NCBI RefSeq assembly: GCF_003815675.1
Contig: NZ_CP033918.1
Span: 3,162,001 to 3,226,000, forward strand
Length of the DNA: 64,000 nucleotides
Direction: 5' to 3'
DNA from: Chryseobacterium sp. G0186
Lineage (GTDB): Bacteria; Bacteroidota; Bacteroidia; Flavobacteriales; Weeksellaceae
The number at the start of each line of letters is the position of its first letter. The first letter of the stretch is position 1. Below the pieces are notes generated by a model, which was given only the letters and a program-made list of their open reading frames with translations, had not been told where the DNA came from and did not search any database. The position numbers and the translations under genes were made by a program. Below are positions 26,637-35,795 of this stretch, one piece after another.

Positions 26637-27319
26637 TTTGTTTTTTGATATTTTACTTCTTTTTTCTCAGCTTCCTCCAACTGTCTTTCAAACTGATTGA
26701 ACTTTTTGAAGCTCTGCAGGAAGATAAAGAAACTGAACACAATAAGAATACCTCCCACAACTCTTCGGATCTGGTTGGCAAGTTTTTGGGTAAGTTTATC
26801 GTGAAATTGTTTGGCAAGGAATATTTTGGCCAGATCAATAAAAAGATAGGTTCCGATCACGATTCCTATGTATAAAATAAAGCTGCTGGTGTCTGGGTAC
26901 TGATTTCTCACGGAAATTACCGTTACCAGCCAGAAAAGGATGACTCCAACATTCAAAAGATTAAAGAAAAACCCATTAAAAAAGGTCTTAATATAGTTTT
27001 GGCTAATGATCCGTTCTTCTCCTGGCATGTGCATCTTGGTCTTGGTGACCAGCATTACAATTCCGTAGATAAAAATAAGTATGGAAGTGATCCTGTAGAA
27101 GCCGGGATGTTTATCAATAAGGGTAACAATGTCTGCACTGGCATAATAGGCCGCTACAATACATAATAAATCTGCTGTAATGACACCAAGATCCAATGAT
27201 AAGGCATGCTTTGGGCCTCTGGAGAAGCTGGTTTCTATTAACAGGAAAAATATAGGTCCTATAAAAACCAGGCTCAGCATGAATCCTAATATGACGGCAG
27301 ATAGTACAAGTTCAAGCAT
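26633..27319 (-). CDS. LysE/RhtB family transporter
   Basis: A 228-residue inner-membrane protein with about six membrane segments; the first, LVLSAVILGFMLSLVFIGPIF, carries the GPIF near the family's conserved GP. Segment two begins HALSLDLGVITADLLC. LysE-type proteins export amino acids or related metabolites. The C-terminus is Lys/Glu-rich and cytosolic. Coupling with the LD-carboxypeptidase gene suggests handling of peptidoglycan-derived amino acids, but that is only from position. Confidence 0.85.
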   Translation of the reverse strand: MLELVLSAVILGFMLSLVFIGPIFFLLIETSFSRGPKHALSLDLGVITADLLCIVAAYYASADIVTLIDKHPGFYRITSILIFIYGIVMLVTKTKMHMPGEERIISQNYIKTFFNGFFFNLLNVGVILFWLVTVISVRNQYPDTSSFILYIGIVIGTYLFIDLAKIFLAKQFHDKLTQKLANQIRRVVGGILIVFSFFIFLQSFKKFNQFERQLEEAEKKEVKYQKTK

Positions 27320-27540
27320 TTAATCTATTTTAAAATGAAAAAAATTCATTCCGTTTTATACAAAGTTATACTTTATCATTTAATTATTCAATAAAGTTGT
27401 GATTTATCAACTCTATTTGACCCCGAATTAAGTGGAGATATTTTATAGAAAAGAAGCCTGAGACGGGAAGTAGGGAAGTCCTTGAACCATGTACCACAAA
27501 TAAAATCCATTTTATGATTTTTAATAGGTTTTCAAAAAAG

Positions 27541-27573
27541 AAAGAGATCACTCCAGGTAGGAATGATCTCTTT
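27541..27573 (-). terminator. RNase R hairpin terminator
   Basis: AAAGAGATCA (27541-27550) pairs with TGATCTCTTT (27564-27573). On the minus strand, CTTTTTTG follows the stem. It lies 28 bp after the RNase R stop codon. Confidence 0.8.
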
Positions 27574-27601
27574 TATTAATATATCTTGATTGTTAATTGT
27601 A

Positions 27602-29752
27602 TTACACAATCTTAAAATCCAATTGTTTTTGAATCAGATTAGCTTTTACCACTTTGATCTGAACCTGATCTCCCAACTGGTATTTATTTCCGTGTCTTGA
27701 TCCATATACTGCATGGGTTTTGGCATCATACATATAGGAATCATCCACTAAATCTCTTAATTTGATAAGCCCTTCAGCTCCATTCTCAGGAATTTCTACC
27801 CAGAATCCAAATTCAGCAACTCCGGAAATTACTCCTGTGAAAGTTTCTCCAAGGTGTTTTTCCATAAACTTCACCTGCATAAACTTAATGGAGTCTCTTT
27901 CCGCATCCGCTGCCAATCTTTCCATAGCACTGCAGTGTTTTGCCTTTTCTTCCAATTCTGTTTTGTTTGGAGATTTTCCTCCGTCCAGGTAATGCTGAAG
28001 AAGACGGTGAGCAAGCAAATCCGGATAACGACGGATAGGAGAGGTGAAGTGACTATAATATTCAAATCCTAAACCATAGTGGCCAATAGGTTCTGTAGAA
28101 TATACAGCCTTACTCATACTTCTCATCGCCAATGTTTCAATCATATTTTCTTCTCCTTTTCCTTTCACGTCATGAAGAAGTTTATTCAAAGATTCTGCAA
28201 CCTTTTTGTTGTTGGCAAGGTCCATTTTATATCCGAAAGTGGAAACAAAATCTCTTAATGCTTCCAGTTTTGCCGGATCCGGATCATCATGAACCCTATA
28301 AATAAATGTATTGTTTGTAATCTCTCTCTTTTTTGATAAGGATACAAATTCAGATACTTTTTTATTGGCTAAAAGCATAAATTCTTCAATCAGGTGATTA
28401 GAATCCTTGCTTATTTTGAAGTATACTCCGATCGGCTCATTATTTTCGTCCAGATTGAACCTTACTTCACTTCTGTCAAAAGTAATCGCTCCTTTTCTGA
28501 TACGTTCATTACGCATGATCTTAGCCAATTTGTCAAGAGTATTGATTTCTTCAGCCAAATCTCCTTCACCGGTTTCAATACGTTCCTGAGCTTCCTCATA
28601 GGTAAATCTTCTGTCTGAATGAATAACGGTTCTTCCAAACCATTGCTTTTGAATTTCAGCCTGATCATTCAGTTCAAAGACAGCAGAGAAAGTATACTTA
28701 TCTTCGTGCGGACGAAGAGAGCAAACATCATTACTCAATACTTCAGGCAACATCGGAACAACCCTGTCTACAAGGTAAACTGAAGTTGCTCTTTGGTATG
28801 CTTCATCATCCAACATAGTTCCGGGAACTACATAATGGGATACATCGGCAATATGAACCCCAATTTCCCAGTTCCCATTTTCCATTTTTCTGATGGATAG
28901 GGCATCATCAAAATCCTTGGCATCTTTTGGGTCAATGGTAAATGTGCATATCTCACGCATATCCCAACGTTTTGCTACCTCTTCATCCGTAATGCTTCTG
29001 TCTATTTTATCAGCATCCAATTCCACTTCCTGCGGAAATTCATAAGGCAAGCCATATTCTGCAAGGATAGAGTGGATCTCCGTTTCATGTTCTCCCGGAG
29101 CACCCAGTACCTTTATAATTTCACCCTCAGGATTTTTATCCCCGGGTTTCCATTCTGTCATCTTTACAATTACCTTATCTCCATCCTCAGCGTTATTGAA
29201 TTTTGTCTTAGGAATAAAGATATCTGTATTGATTGATTTTTTATCACAAACCACAAATCCAAAATCCTTGTGAGTGACCTTTTGGAAAGTCCCCACAAAC
29301 TCAGTTCTGGTTCTCTCTAAAACCTCTAAAACGGACCCTTCAAGTTTCTTTCCTTTATAATGATAAGTTATAATAAGAACCTTATCTCCCTGTAGGGCAT
29401 CCTTTACATTTTTAGCGTGGATGAAGATATCATCCTCAACTCCTTCCACACTTACATAAGCATTTCCGCTTTGGTTGAAATCAATAATTCCCGTTAATGT
29501 TCCTGCAATTTTCAGGTTCACTATATATTTTCCTTTTTCTACTTCCTGGATTTTTTCGGAAGCCAAAAGTTTATGAATTGCCTGGATCACAAGTTCCCTT
29601 TGTCTTGGGTTCTTATAATCTATTCCATCAGCAATCTGCTTATAATTATAAATTTTTGATGCATTCGCATTCATGAAACGTAAGATCAATCTTCCGATCT
29701 CCATTAGTTTCAAATCATTTTTATGACTTATATATTTTCTTTGTTTTGGCAT
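27602..29752 (-). CDS. rnr: Ribonuclease R
   Basis: A 716-residue 3'-to-5' exoribonuclease. In order: an N-terminal helix-turn-helix and cold-shock domains (about 1-230), the RNB catalytic domain with DPKDAKDFDDALS (about 273-285, four acidic metal ligands), YYSHFTSPIRRYPDLLAHR (about 560), and an S1 domain near the end (ISGVAEFGFWVEI). RNase R degrades structured RNA and acts in quality control. The basic C-terminal tail common in gammaproteobacteria is missing. It is the gene left of rpiB and points away from the candidate origin. Confidence 0.96.
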   Translation of the reverse strand: MPKQRKYISHKNDLKLMEIGRLILRFMNANASKIYNYKQIADGIDYKNPRQRELVIQAIHKLLASEKIQEVEKGKYIVNLKIAGTLTGIIDFNQSGNAYVSVEGVEDDIFIHAKNVKDALQGDKVLIITYHYKGKKLEGSVLEVLERTRTEFVGTFQKVTHKDFGFVVCDKKSINTDIFIPKTKFNNAEDGDKVIVKMTEWKPGDKNPEGEIIKVLGAPGEHETEIHSILAEYGLPYEFPQEVELDADKIDRSITDEEVAKRWDMREICTFTIDPKDAKDFDDALSIRKMENGNWEIGVHIADVSHYVVPGTMLDDEAYQRATSVYLVDRVVPMLPEVLSNDVCSLRPHEDKYTFSAVFELNDQAEIQKQWFGRTVIHSDRRFTYEEAQERIETGEGDLAEEINTLDKLAKIMRNERIRKGAITFDRSEVRFNLDENNEPIGVYFKISKDSNHLIEEFMLLANKKVSEFVSLSKKREITNNTFIYRVHDDPDPAKLEALRDFVSTFGYKMDLANNKKVAESLNKLLHDVKGKGEENMIETLAMRSMSKAVYSTEPIGHYGLGFEYYSHFTSPIRRYPDLLAHRLLQHYLDGGKSPNKTELEEKAKHCSAMERLAADAERDSIKFMQVKFMEKHLGETFTGVISGVAEFGFWVEIPENGAEGLIKLRDLVDDSYMYDAKTHAVYGSRHGNKYQLGDQVQIKVVKANLIQKQLDFKIV

Positions 29753-30075
29753 GTTAATTTTCTTTTTTAATTATTCTGGTTTTATACCCAAATAAAACCT
29801 TTTTCAAAATCTCCCTTATTATATGATAAAGGTAATTCATTTTTATCATACAGTTCTTTCAGTAAATTTTCAATACTGTTCTTTAAACTCTACTTACAAC
29901 GAAAGATTTAGTTTTATATAAATTTAATACAATTTTGGAGAAGAAAGAGAAAAACCTTCTATTAAATAGGAGAGAGGTTTTGAAGAAAAATAGAATATAA
30001 TTTCTATTGGACATTGCAAATGTACGAATAAAAAATAAATAAGGCCTGTAATTCAAATTACAAGCCTTAGTATAT
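29753..30075. other. Intergenic region between rnr and rpiB
   Basis: The 323-bp gap holds the likely promoter region of RNase R and the rpiB terminator. An AT-rich stretch with AAAACCT/AGGTTTT hairpin potential near 29950-29980 is seen. No convincing gene was recognised. Confidence 0.6.
30041..30068 (-). terminator. rpiB hairpin terminator
   Basis: AAGGCCTGTAATT (30041-30053) pairs with AATTACAAGCCTT (30056-30068) with one mismatch. It lies 8 bp after the rpiB stop codon and is followed on the minus strand by T-rich sequence. Confidence 0.7.
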
Positions 30076-30510
30076 TTAGCAAACAGCAATTTTATCAACT
30101 CTGTTCTGATGTCTTCCCCCTTCAAATTCTGTTGAGAGAAATTTATCTACAATTTCAATCGCCAGTTCCTTTGATATAAACCTTGCCGGCATGGAAATCA
30201 TATTCGCATCATTATGCTGTCTTGCCAGTGTTGCAATCTCCGGCATCCAGCAAAGTGCACATCTTATCTTCTGGTGTTTGTTTGCTGTAATTTGTACCCC
30301 ATTTCCGCTTCCACAGATCAAAATACCCAACTCATTTTCTCCGTTTTCCACAGAGGTTGCAGCAGGGTGCACAAAGTCCGGATAATCCACACTGTTTGTG
30401 GAAAACGTTCCAAAATCCTGAACTTCAAACTTTTCTGAAAGGTAGTTCTTAACAATCTCCTTATATTCATAGCCTGCATGGTCCGCTGCAATAGCAATTT
30501 TTCTTTTCAT
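30076..30510 (-). CDS. rpiB: Ribose-5-phosphate isomerase B
   Basis: A 144-residue RpiB/LacAB-type isomerase that interconverts ribose-5-phosphate and ribulose-5-phosphate in the pentose phosphate pathway. AADHAGYEYKE (about 7-17) is the N-terminal substrate motif and ILICGSGNGVQITANK (about 64-79) includes the catalytic Cys and the oxyanion loop. HPAATSVENGENE and RHQNRVDKI are as usual. It faces the candidate origin gap and has its own terminator. Confidence 0.95.
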   Translation of the reverse strand: MKRKIAIAADHAGYEYKEIVKNYLSEKFEVQDFGTFSTNSVDYPDFVHPAATSVENGENELGILICGSGNGVQITANKHQKIRCALCWMPEIATLARQHNDANMISMPARFISKELAIEIVDKFLSTEFEGGRHQNRVDKIAVC

Positions 30511-31033
30511 AATACTCTTATTAAGCTTTTTATAGATTCTATTTCCCTACAAAGGTAAGAATAATAACAATTCGTGTTAGTAAACCGTGAGTTAATTGTG
30601 AAAAGGTATGTTAATAACTGTGGAAAACTTTTCTCAACTTTCTATTTTTAAAGAGCAATATATTTCGTAATAGAAAATCTCTCCTAAAGTTTTACACACA
30701 ACTTTCCAGATCTTTTCTCAAGCTATCCCCAGCTTTTTCCATAATAAAATAACTAATAATGATTTCTTAGCAAAGTTATCAACAAATGTTAATAAGTGTG
30801 TGAATATACAGGTTTACAGCTATTTATATTGTGAGTTAAATATGAATTGAGTACCGATTGAGTATTATGAACTTTAGCCTAAAAACTTATCCCCGTTACT
30901 AACAGTATACAACAACAACTACATTATTCTTTTTTTTAAAGAGAGAAGAAATGTTGATTAATGGGTGATTGGGTTCGGGGAAAGTTTTTGAAAACTTTTA
31001 TTTTAATCAATCTGTTGAAAAAGTTTAAAACCT
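30511..31033. other. Candidate chromosomal replication origin (DnaA-box cluster)
   Basis: A gene-free 520-bp AT-rich gap with DnaA-box-like words: TTTTCCACA at 30619-30627 (minus), TTTTACACA at 30690-30698 (plus), both fitting TTWTNCACA, and TTATCAACA at 30776-30784, one change from TTATCCACA. TGTTAATAA occurs exactly twice (30609-30617 and 30787-30795); the second forms an inverted pair with TTATCAACA. Further near matches are TTATCCCCG (30887-30895) and TGTGAAAAG (30597-30605). The A/T-rich stretch at about 30738-30775 could be the unwinding element. Genes on the left side mostly point left and pgk points right. Two parS sites lie within 7 kb. No dnaA gene is near. Confidence 0.5.
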
Positions 31034-31041
31034 TACATTTG
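31034..31041 (+). promoter_or_regulatory. pgk promoter -7 box
   Basis: TACATTTG fits TAnnTTTG, with TTG at 31015-31017 as a possible -33 element (16 bp apart). Transcription from here would leave a leader of about 110 nt before the pgk ATG. Confidence 0.55.
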
Positions 31042-31160
31042 TGAAACGAAAACCCAATGAAATTTATGGAATTACCTTTGACGAAACTTATGAAAAAGCA
31101 AGGTGCGTTGAATTGGTGATTACCTGTGATCTCAGACAAAAAATAAATCTAAATATAAAA

Positions 31161-32351
31161 ATGAAAACAATTAACGACTTCAATTTTAAAGATAAGAAAG
31201 CCCTGGTAAGAGTTGACTTCAATGTTCCGCAGGATGATCAGTTGAATGTAACTGATAATACAAGAATTGTGGCAGTGAAGCCAACCGTTGAGAAAATCCT
31301 TAAAGATGGTGGTTCTGTCATTCTAATCACACACCTTGGAAGACCTAAGGGAGAAGTTAAGGATGAATTTTCCCTAAAACATATTCTAGGTGAAGTATCT
31401 TCTGTTCTTGGTCAGGAAGTGAAATTTGTTGATGAATGTATCGGGGAAAAGGCTGAAAAAGCTGCTGCTGAACTAAAACCGGGTGAAATTTTATTATTGG
31501 AGAATGTACGTTTTCACAATGAAGAGGAAAAAGGTGATGAAGCTTTTGCTGAACAGCTTTCTAAATTAGGGGACGCTTATGTAAACGATGCTTTTGGAAC
31601 AGCACACAGAGCTCATGCATCTACAGCTGTAATTGCTAAATTCTTTAATTCAACTAAACTCTTCGGTTTATTGATGGCTAAAGAACTTCAGGCCATTGAT
31701 AAGGTTTTGAAGAGTGGTGAGAAACCTATTACAGCAATCCTTGGTGGATCTAAGGTTTCAACTAAGATTACCATTATAGAGAATATACTTCCTGCAGTTG
31801 ATAATTTGATTATTGGAGGTGGTATGGCATTCACATTTATTAAGGCCCTTGGCGGAAAAATAGGAACTTCATTAGTAGAAGAGGATAAAATTCCATTGGC
31901 TCTTGAAATTCTGGGAAAAGCAAAAGAAAATAAAGTTAAGGTATATCTTCCTTCTGATGCTATTATTGCTGAAAGTTTCAGTAATGATGTTGAAAGAAAG
32001 GAAGTTGATATTTATGCAATTCCAGAAGGATGGATGGGATTGGATGCCGGTCACAAGTCTAGAGATCAGTTCAATGATGTATTGTTAAATTCCAGAACCA
32101 TTCTTTGGAATGGACCTATTGGTGTTTTTGAAATGTCTCATTTTGCAGGTGGAACAATTGCATTGGGTGACAGTATTGCTGAGGCAACAAGATTGGGAGC
32201 TTTCTCTTTAGTTGGAGGAGGGGACAGTGTAGCATTCGTTAAGCAATTTGGATATGCTGATAAAGTAAGTTATGTTTCTACAGGTGGTGGTGCGATGCTT
32301 GAAAGTCTTGAGGGACTTGAGCTTCCAGGAGTAGCTGCAATCAACAATTAA
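31161..32351 (+). CDS. pgk: Phosphoglycerate kinase
   Basis: A 396-residue glycolytic kinase moving phosphate from 1,3-bisphosphoglycerate to ADP. The start is ATG 31161 (MKTINDFNFKDKKALVRVDF); the upstream in-frame stretch has no family match. ALVRVDFNVP (about 14-23) and THLGRPKG bind the substrate; LGGSKVSTKI, GGGMAFTF and the C-terminal LVGGGDSVAFV bind the nucleotide. Length and all signatures are normal. It reads away from the candidate origin and ends in a strong terminator. Confidence 0.97.
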   Translation: MKTINDFNFKDKKALVRVDFNVPQDDQLNVTDNTRIVAVKPTVEKILKDGGSVILITHLGRPKGEVKDEFSLKHILGEVSSVLGQEVKFVDECIGEKAEKAAAELKPGEILLLENVRFHNEEEKGDEAFAEQLSKLGDAYVNDAFGTAHRAHASTAVIAKFFNSTKLFGLLMAKELQAIDKVLKSGEKPITAILGGSKVSTKITIIENILPAVDNLIIGGGMAFTFIKALGGKIGTSLVEEDKIPLALEILGKAKENKVKVYLPSDAIIAESFSNDVERKEVDIYAIPEGWMGLDAGHKSRDQFNDVLLNSRTILWNGPIGVFEMSHFAGGTIALGDSIAEATRLGAFSLVGGGDSVAFVKQFGYADKVSYVSTGGGAMLESLEGLELPGVAAINN

Positions 32352-32375
32352 AACAGAATAAAAATAGATATTTTG

Positions 32376-32402
32376 AAGCCTGCTAATTATATTAGCAGGC
32401 TT
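32376..32402 (+). terminator. pgk hairpin terminator
   Basis: AAGCCTGCTAAT (32376-32387) pairs with ATTAGCAGGCTT (32391-32402), loop TAT, followed by a T-run to 32407. Confidence 0.9.
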
Positions 32403-32671
32403 TTTTTGTACAATTGATTTTAATGAAAAAGCCTTTTATGATCAATGTTTCTATTGATTTTAGATATAACCTTAGGTTATATTGAATATACTCATTTCAT
32501 TTCGTGAAAGTTATATTTTATCGTGCTTTTCATACGATGAATTATCACCTGTAATTTTATATTTTGTTTATTTTTATGGAGCACAAAGGATGTAATTTTA
32601 TTTTGAAATAGCAGTTAAAAACTATCCAATTATCTTTTTCACATACGTCAAGTTTTGGCGTTAGCGAGGAA

Positions 32672-32679
32672 TACATTTG
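32672..32679 (+). promoter_or_regulatory. Promoter -7 box of the beta-helix gene
   Basis: TACATTTG fits TAnnTTTG and lies 20 bp before the ATG pair at 32700/32703. A TTTG at 32654-32657 is 14 bp upstream, a little close for a -33 element. Confidence 0.5.
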
Positions 32680-32699
32680 CAGTACCAAATTAAAATATT

Positions 32700-34598
32700 A
32701 TGATGTATACAAATGAATTTTTCGCAGTAGGAAATACTGCTCCTAATGATGACCTTGTACAGTTAATTGATAGCTTTACAGGAGAGAATGTTAACTTTAA
32801 AAAAGTAACAACATGGATTGATGAAACAATTCTTGCTCCTAATGATCCTAGAGTATTGGAAGATGAGATTATTTATCGATCCAGAGGTAATGACTATTAT
32901 GTGAACACGGTTGTTTTTTCTACAAAAAGAGTCTATGTAACAAGTTTTGATGTAAAGTCATCATATACTGTAGATCAAAGACCTGCTATCCAAAAAGCTT
33001 TTGATATTAGTTCTAAACTTGGATTGAAATTAGTATTTCCAAGTGGACATTTCCTTATTAATTCTTATAGTGATAATGCTGTATTAGTGAGTGCTCATGC
33101 TAATATTCTGGAATTGAAATCTTATTTAGATGTTGAATTTGAGGAATATAGTGTAATTAAGGTAGGTGAATTCTTTGATGACAAAGCATTTGTGCTATTC
33201 TCTGGCTTTAACCATTCTGAACCTGCAGAATTTAAACCCTTATATAATATAAGCTTTAAAGGTAGGGGAGTTATTGATTTCAATGGTGAAGTTTCACAAT
33301 TGAGAACCTCATATCAACGTAGAATTGGTTTTGAAGGAGGAAATTGTACCAACGTAGATATTGTTGGATTATATTGGACAAATGGTGATTTAACTAACTG
33401 TATAGGAATTGGTTGGGCTGGAAACGGTAATAAAGTTTCTATTCAAAACTGTATTTTTGAAAATTTGGTTATAAGTAACGAAAAGATCAATTATGATCAT
33501 TCCACAATTTATGGAAATGCAAATTTTCTATCAGTTCATGATAATGTATTCATAGGTAACGAACAAATGAGGTTAGTAGGATGTGCTTGTGAAATTCATG
33601 GAAGTAATTCTACATTCTCCAATAATAAAGTTTATAATTATACAAGGATGAACTTTGTGGCTGGAGTTGGTACAGAAAAAGGAAATATTTCAAATATTTC
33701 TATTTCAAATAATATTGCTGAGATTGTCAACGCAGGAGTTTATATCTGGCCGGACAAGAATTGTACGATTTCAAATGTATTTATTACTTCAAATAGTATT
33801 AAACATGCTCATGTTAATGGAAAAGGTCAATTATATAATGGTGGACAATGTTTGTTTATTATTCAAGGTAAAGGCGGTGATTGTCAAAGAATTACTGCTA
33901 AAAATAATGTTTCGCATATTCTTTATACTTTGGGTGATTATTCCAGATATGCTGTTGGAGTATTAGCTAAAACTGAATCTTTGGATATTTCTGAAAACCA
34001 TTTTATAGGTCATTCTCTTGGAGTATTATTTGACCAAGATCGAGACGAAGAAATCCAAGAACTTAACGAATATTCTTTTGTCAAGATTTTAAATAACAAT
34101 TTTACTGCTTCATCTAAATTGATCACGATGAATGCTAAAAAGGTAAATTATTGTTTAATTTCTGACAATTCTACTGTTCTTGCCGATAGCTCTATTGAAA
34201 ATCTAATTGAAATTACAAGTTCTGTTATCCAGTCTACAACAGTTAGAGATAATATTTATGTTTCAAACCAGCCAAAGGTAGAGTTTACGCCATCCTCAGT
34301 ATTTTTAGCTGATCCATCCAATAAAGCTAAATATGTTTTGTCATTGGTAAGTACACCAGTACCTAATATAAATTCCGGAGCATCTGCTTTAATCAGTCCG
34401 GTACTTTCAAATAGTCATAAGAGGGTAGGGGCGATGTATACGATTCAACCAACATATCCTTTTCCTGAACTTTTCTTCAATGCCCATACTTTTGGAGCAG
34501 GAGGAACTTCAGATGTAAAATTTAAAGTTGATAATATGACATCAACATCTTTTTCAGGAAATGCGAATTTGCTTAGTAACTTAATTGTTAACCTATAA
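32700..34598 (+). CDS. Right-handed beta-helix (pectate-lyase-like) protein without signal peptide
   Basis: A 632-residue protein. Residues about 98-125 (DQRPAIQKAFDISSKLGLKL then VFPSGHFLI) match the start of the pectate_lyase_3 fold seen in polysaccharide lyases and phage tailspikes. Many short strands rich in Asn/Ser/Ile follow (for example SISNNIAEIVNAGVYIWP), typical of stacked helix coils. The C-terminal 90 residues (from about 545) look like a separate trimerisation or binding part. There is no signal peptide, no T9SS sorting domain and no phage neighbour. Substrate and secretion route are unknown. It stands alone between two terminators. Confidence 0.75.
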   Translation: MMYTNEFFAVGNTAPNDDLVQLIDSFTGENVNFKKVTTWIDETILAPNDPRVLEDEIIYRSRGNDYYVNTVVFSTKRVYVTSFDVKSSYTVDQRPAIQKAFDISSKLGLKLVFPSGHFLINSYSDNAVLVSAHANILELKSYLDVEFEEYSVIKVGEFFDDKAFVLFSGFNHSEPAEFKPLYNISFKGRGVIDFNGEVSQLRTSYQRRIGFEGGNCTNVDIVGLYWTNGDLTNCIGIGWAGNGNKVSIQNCIFENLVISNEKINYDHSTIYGNANFLSVHDNVFIGNEQMRLVGCACEIHGSNSTFSNNKVYNYTRMNFVAGVGTEKGNISNISISNNIAEIVNAGVYIWPDKNCTISNVFITSNSIKHAHVNGKGQLYNGGQCLFIIQGKGGDCQRITAKNNVSHILYTLGDYSRYAVGVLAKTESLDISENHFIGHSLGVLFDQDRDEEIQELNEYSFVKILNNNFTASSKLITMNAKKVNYCLISDNSTVLADSSIENLIEITSSVIQSTTVRDNIYVSNQPKVEFTPSSVFLADPSNKAKYVLSLVSTPVPNINSGASALISPVLSNSHKRVGAMYTIQPTYPFPELFFNAHTFGAGGTSDVKFKVDNMTSTSFSGNANLLSNLIVNL

Positions 34599-34603
34599 AT
34601 AGG

Positions 34604-34624
34604 AGGCCGGAATTTCTCCGGCCT
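34604..34624 (+). terminator. Hairpin after the beta-helix gene
   Basis: AGGCCGGA (34604-34611) pairs with TCCGGCCT (34617-34624), loop ATTTC, followed by Ts. It begins 5 bp after the stop codon. Confidence 0.85.
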
Positions 34625-34769
34625 TTTATGCTATCTGAAACGATTAAATAATTTTGCGTGAAAGTAGGGTAGGGGCTTTGAAAATTTTATTATTTGTAAA
34701 TCAAACTTGTTTTATTAATTTTCAAAAGACGAATCAGAATATTTTCTGAAATGAATTAGTATCAAAATA

Positions 34770-34800
34770 AAAAACTCAGGATTAAATTTCCTGAGTTTTT
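34770..34800. terminator. Hairpin after the methyltransferase gene
   Basis: AAAAACTCAGGA (34770-34781) pairs with TCCTGAGTTTTT (34789-34800). T-rich runs on both sides allow bidirectional use. It lies 59 bp after the minus-strand methyltransferase stop. Confidence 0.7.
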
Positions 34801-34859
34801 TATTTTTTTATCTGAAAAGGCTAAAATTGACCTCCAGAAATGGTTTAAAAATCGATTTT

Positions 34860-35681
34860 CTATCTTTTTTCGATAATGTATATCAAACTTGAAAATTCGT
34901 TCGAAAAAAAGGCTTTTACGTTCGAAATGGTTCCGTAGAAAGTCGCTTTTAACCAAAATAGCGACGATTTTTTGTATTTTTCGCTCAACATGGAGATGTA
35001 ATAGGAATCAAGGACCAAAGGTTTTATCTTTCTCATTTTCCAATCTGAATTTTTTGAAATCAGATTTTCCATTCCATTTTTTGAAAAATGATAAATGTGT
35101 CTCGGTACATCATAGGCAGCCCAATATTCTTTGTAATGTTTTGCATCGTAGGAAGTAGGGTTGGGAACTGCAATAATGAGAAGCCCTTTTTCTTTTAATT
35201 TCCTGTGAAAAATATTTAGCATTTCATCCTGGTTCTCGATATGCTCAAATACATGCCACAACGTAATGGCATCTAAGCTTTTCTCTTCAATTTTATTAAT
35301 ATCATCCAGAATTTTTGCCTTTGCTATTTTTCCCTGTGCTGCTTTCCTTGCATCTGTATCAGGCTCAAAACCGAATGTTTCAAAATCATTTTCTATATAC
35401 TTTACAAATTCTCCGGCGCCGCATCCATAATCTAAAACTCTTGAACCTTTTTTTATTCTGTCTACTAAAATGTTTTTCTTGTATTGCAGATTAAAAGACT
35501 GTAGGAATTTATAAAGTTTTTCTTTTAAACTTCCGGAATCCTGATGGTGAGAAATATAATCTTCACTTTCATAATATTTTGAAATATTGGATGGAATAGG
35601 AGAGGTTTTATATACTCCCTTTGTTTGGGTTTCTTTAATTTCAAATATTTCCTGTGAAAGAAAATGATCTTTTATTTTCAT
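34860..35681 (-). CDS. Class I SAM-dependent methyltransferase
   Basis: A 273-residue protein with the methyltransferase_23 layout. VLDYGCGAGEFVKYIE (about 92-107) is motif I for SAM binding, SLDAITLWHVFEHIEN motif II, and LLIIAVPNPTSYDAKHY motif III. The N-terminal 60 residues (YKTSPIPSNISKYYESEDYI) resemble proteins that modify sugars or lipids. The C-terminal region is basic and partly hydrophobic, possibly membrane-touching. The substrate is unknown. Confidence 0.87.
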   Translation of the reverse strand: MKIKDHFLSQEIFEIKETQTKGVYKTSPIPSNISKYYESEDYISHHQDSGSLKEKLYKFLQSFNLQYKKNILVDRIKKGSRVLDYGCGAGEFVKYIENDFETFGFEPDTDARKAAQGKIAKAKILDDINKIEEKSLDAITLWHVFEHIENQDEMLNIFHRKLKEKGLLIIAVPNPTSYDAKHYKEYWAAYDVPRHIYHFSKNGMENLISKNSDWKMRKIKPLVLDSYYISMLSEKYKKSSLFWLKATFYGTISNVKAFFSNEFSSLIYIIEKR

Positions 35682-35773
35682 TGAAATCGTATCTGTTATA
35701 TATAATTAAAAATTAAGATATCGAGAAAGCAATAAGCATTCATCAATACCTTAATTTTTGTTTTATTTTTGAA

Positions 35774-35789
35774 TGTTCCACGTGAAACA
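35774..35789. promoter_or_regulatory. parS-like ParB binding site, copy 1
   Basis: TGTTCCACGTGAAACA differs by one base from the 16-bp parS palindrome TGTTTCACGTGAAACA. It lies 6 bp after the mnmG stop codon, outside coding DNA. ParB/Spo0J binds such sites for chromosome partition. Confidence 0.85.
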
Positions 35790-35795
35790 TTTTTA

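Larger units (their letters stand above)
32352..32699. other. Intergenic region after pgk
   Basis: The 348-bp gap contains the pgk terminator and a promoter box for the beta-helix gene. The middle holds an AT-rich stretch and an ATATAACCTTAGGTTATAT inverted repeat near 32463-32481. No gene was recognised. Confidence 0.55.

Noticed and set aside
29883..30125. An 80-residue frame overlapping the end of rpiB
   Set aside because: It overlaps a strong gene on the same strand in another frame, spans the rpiB terminator and looks random.
31041..31160. An N-terminal extension of pgk by 40 residues
   Set aside because: The added residues match no phosphoglycerate kinase and begin at the last base of the predicted -7 promoter box; ATG 31161 gives the normal N-terminus.
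32700..34598. A prophage around the beta-helix gene
   Set aside because: No integrase, capsid, tail or lysis genes and no attachment repeats were seen on either side.
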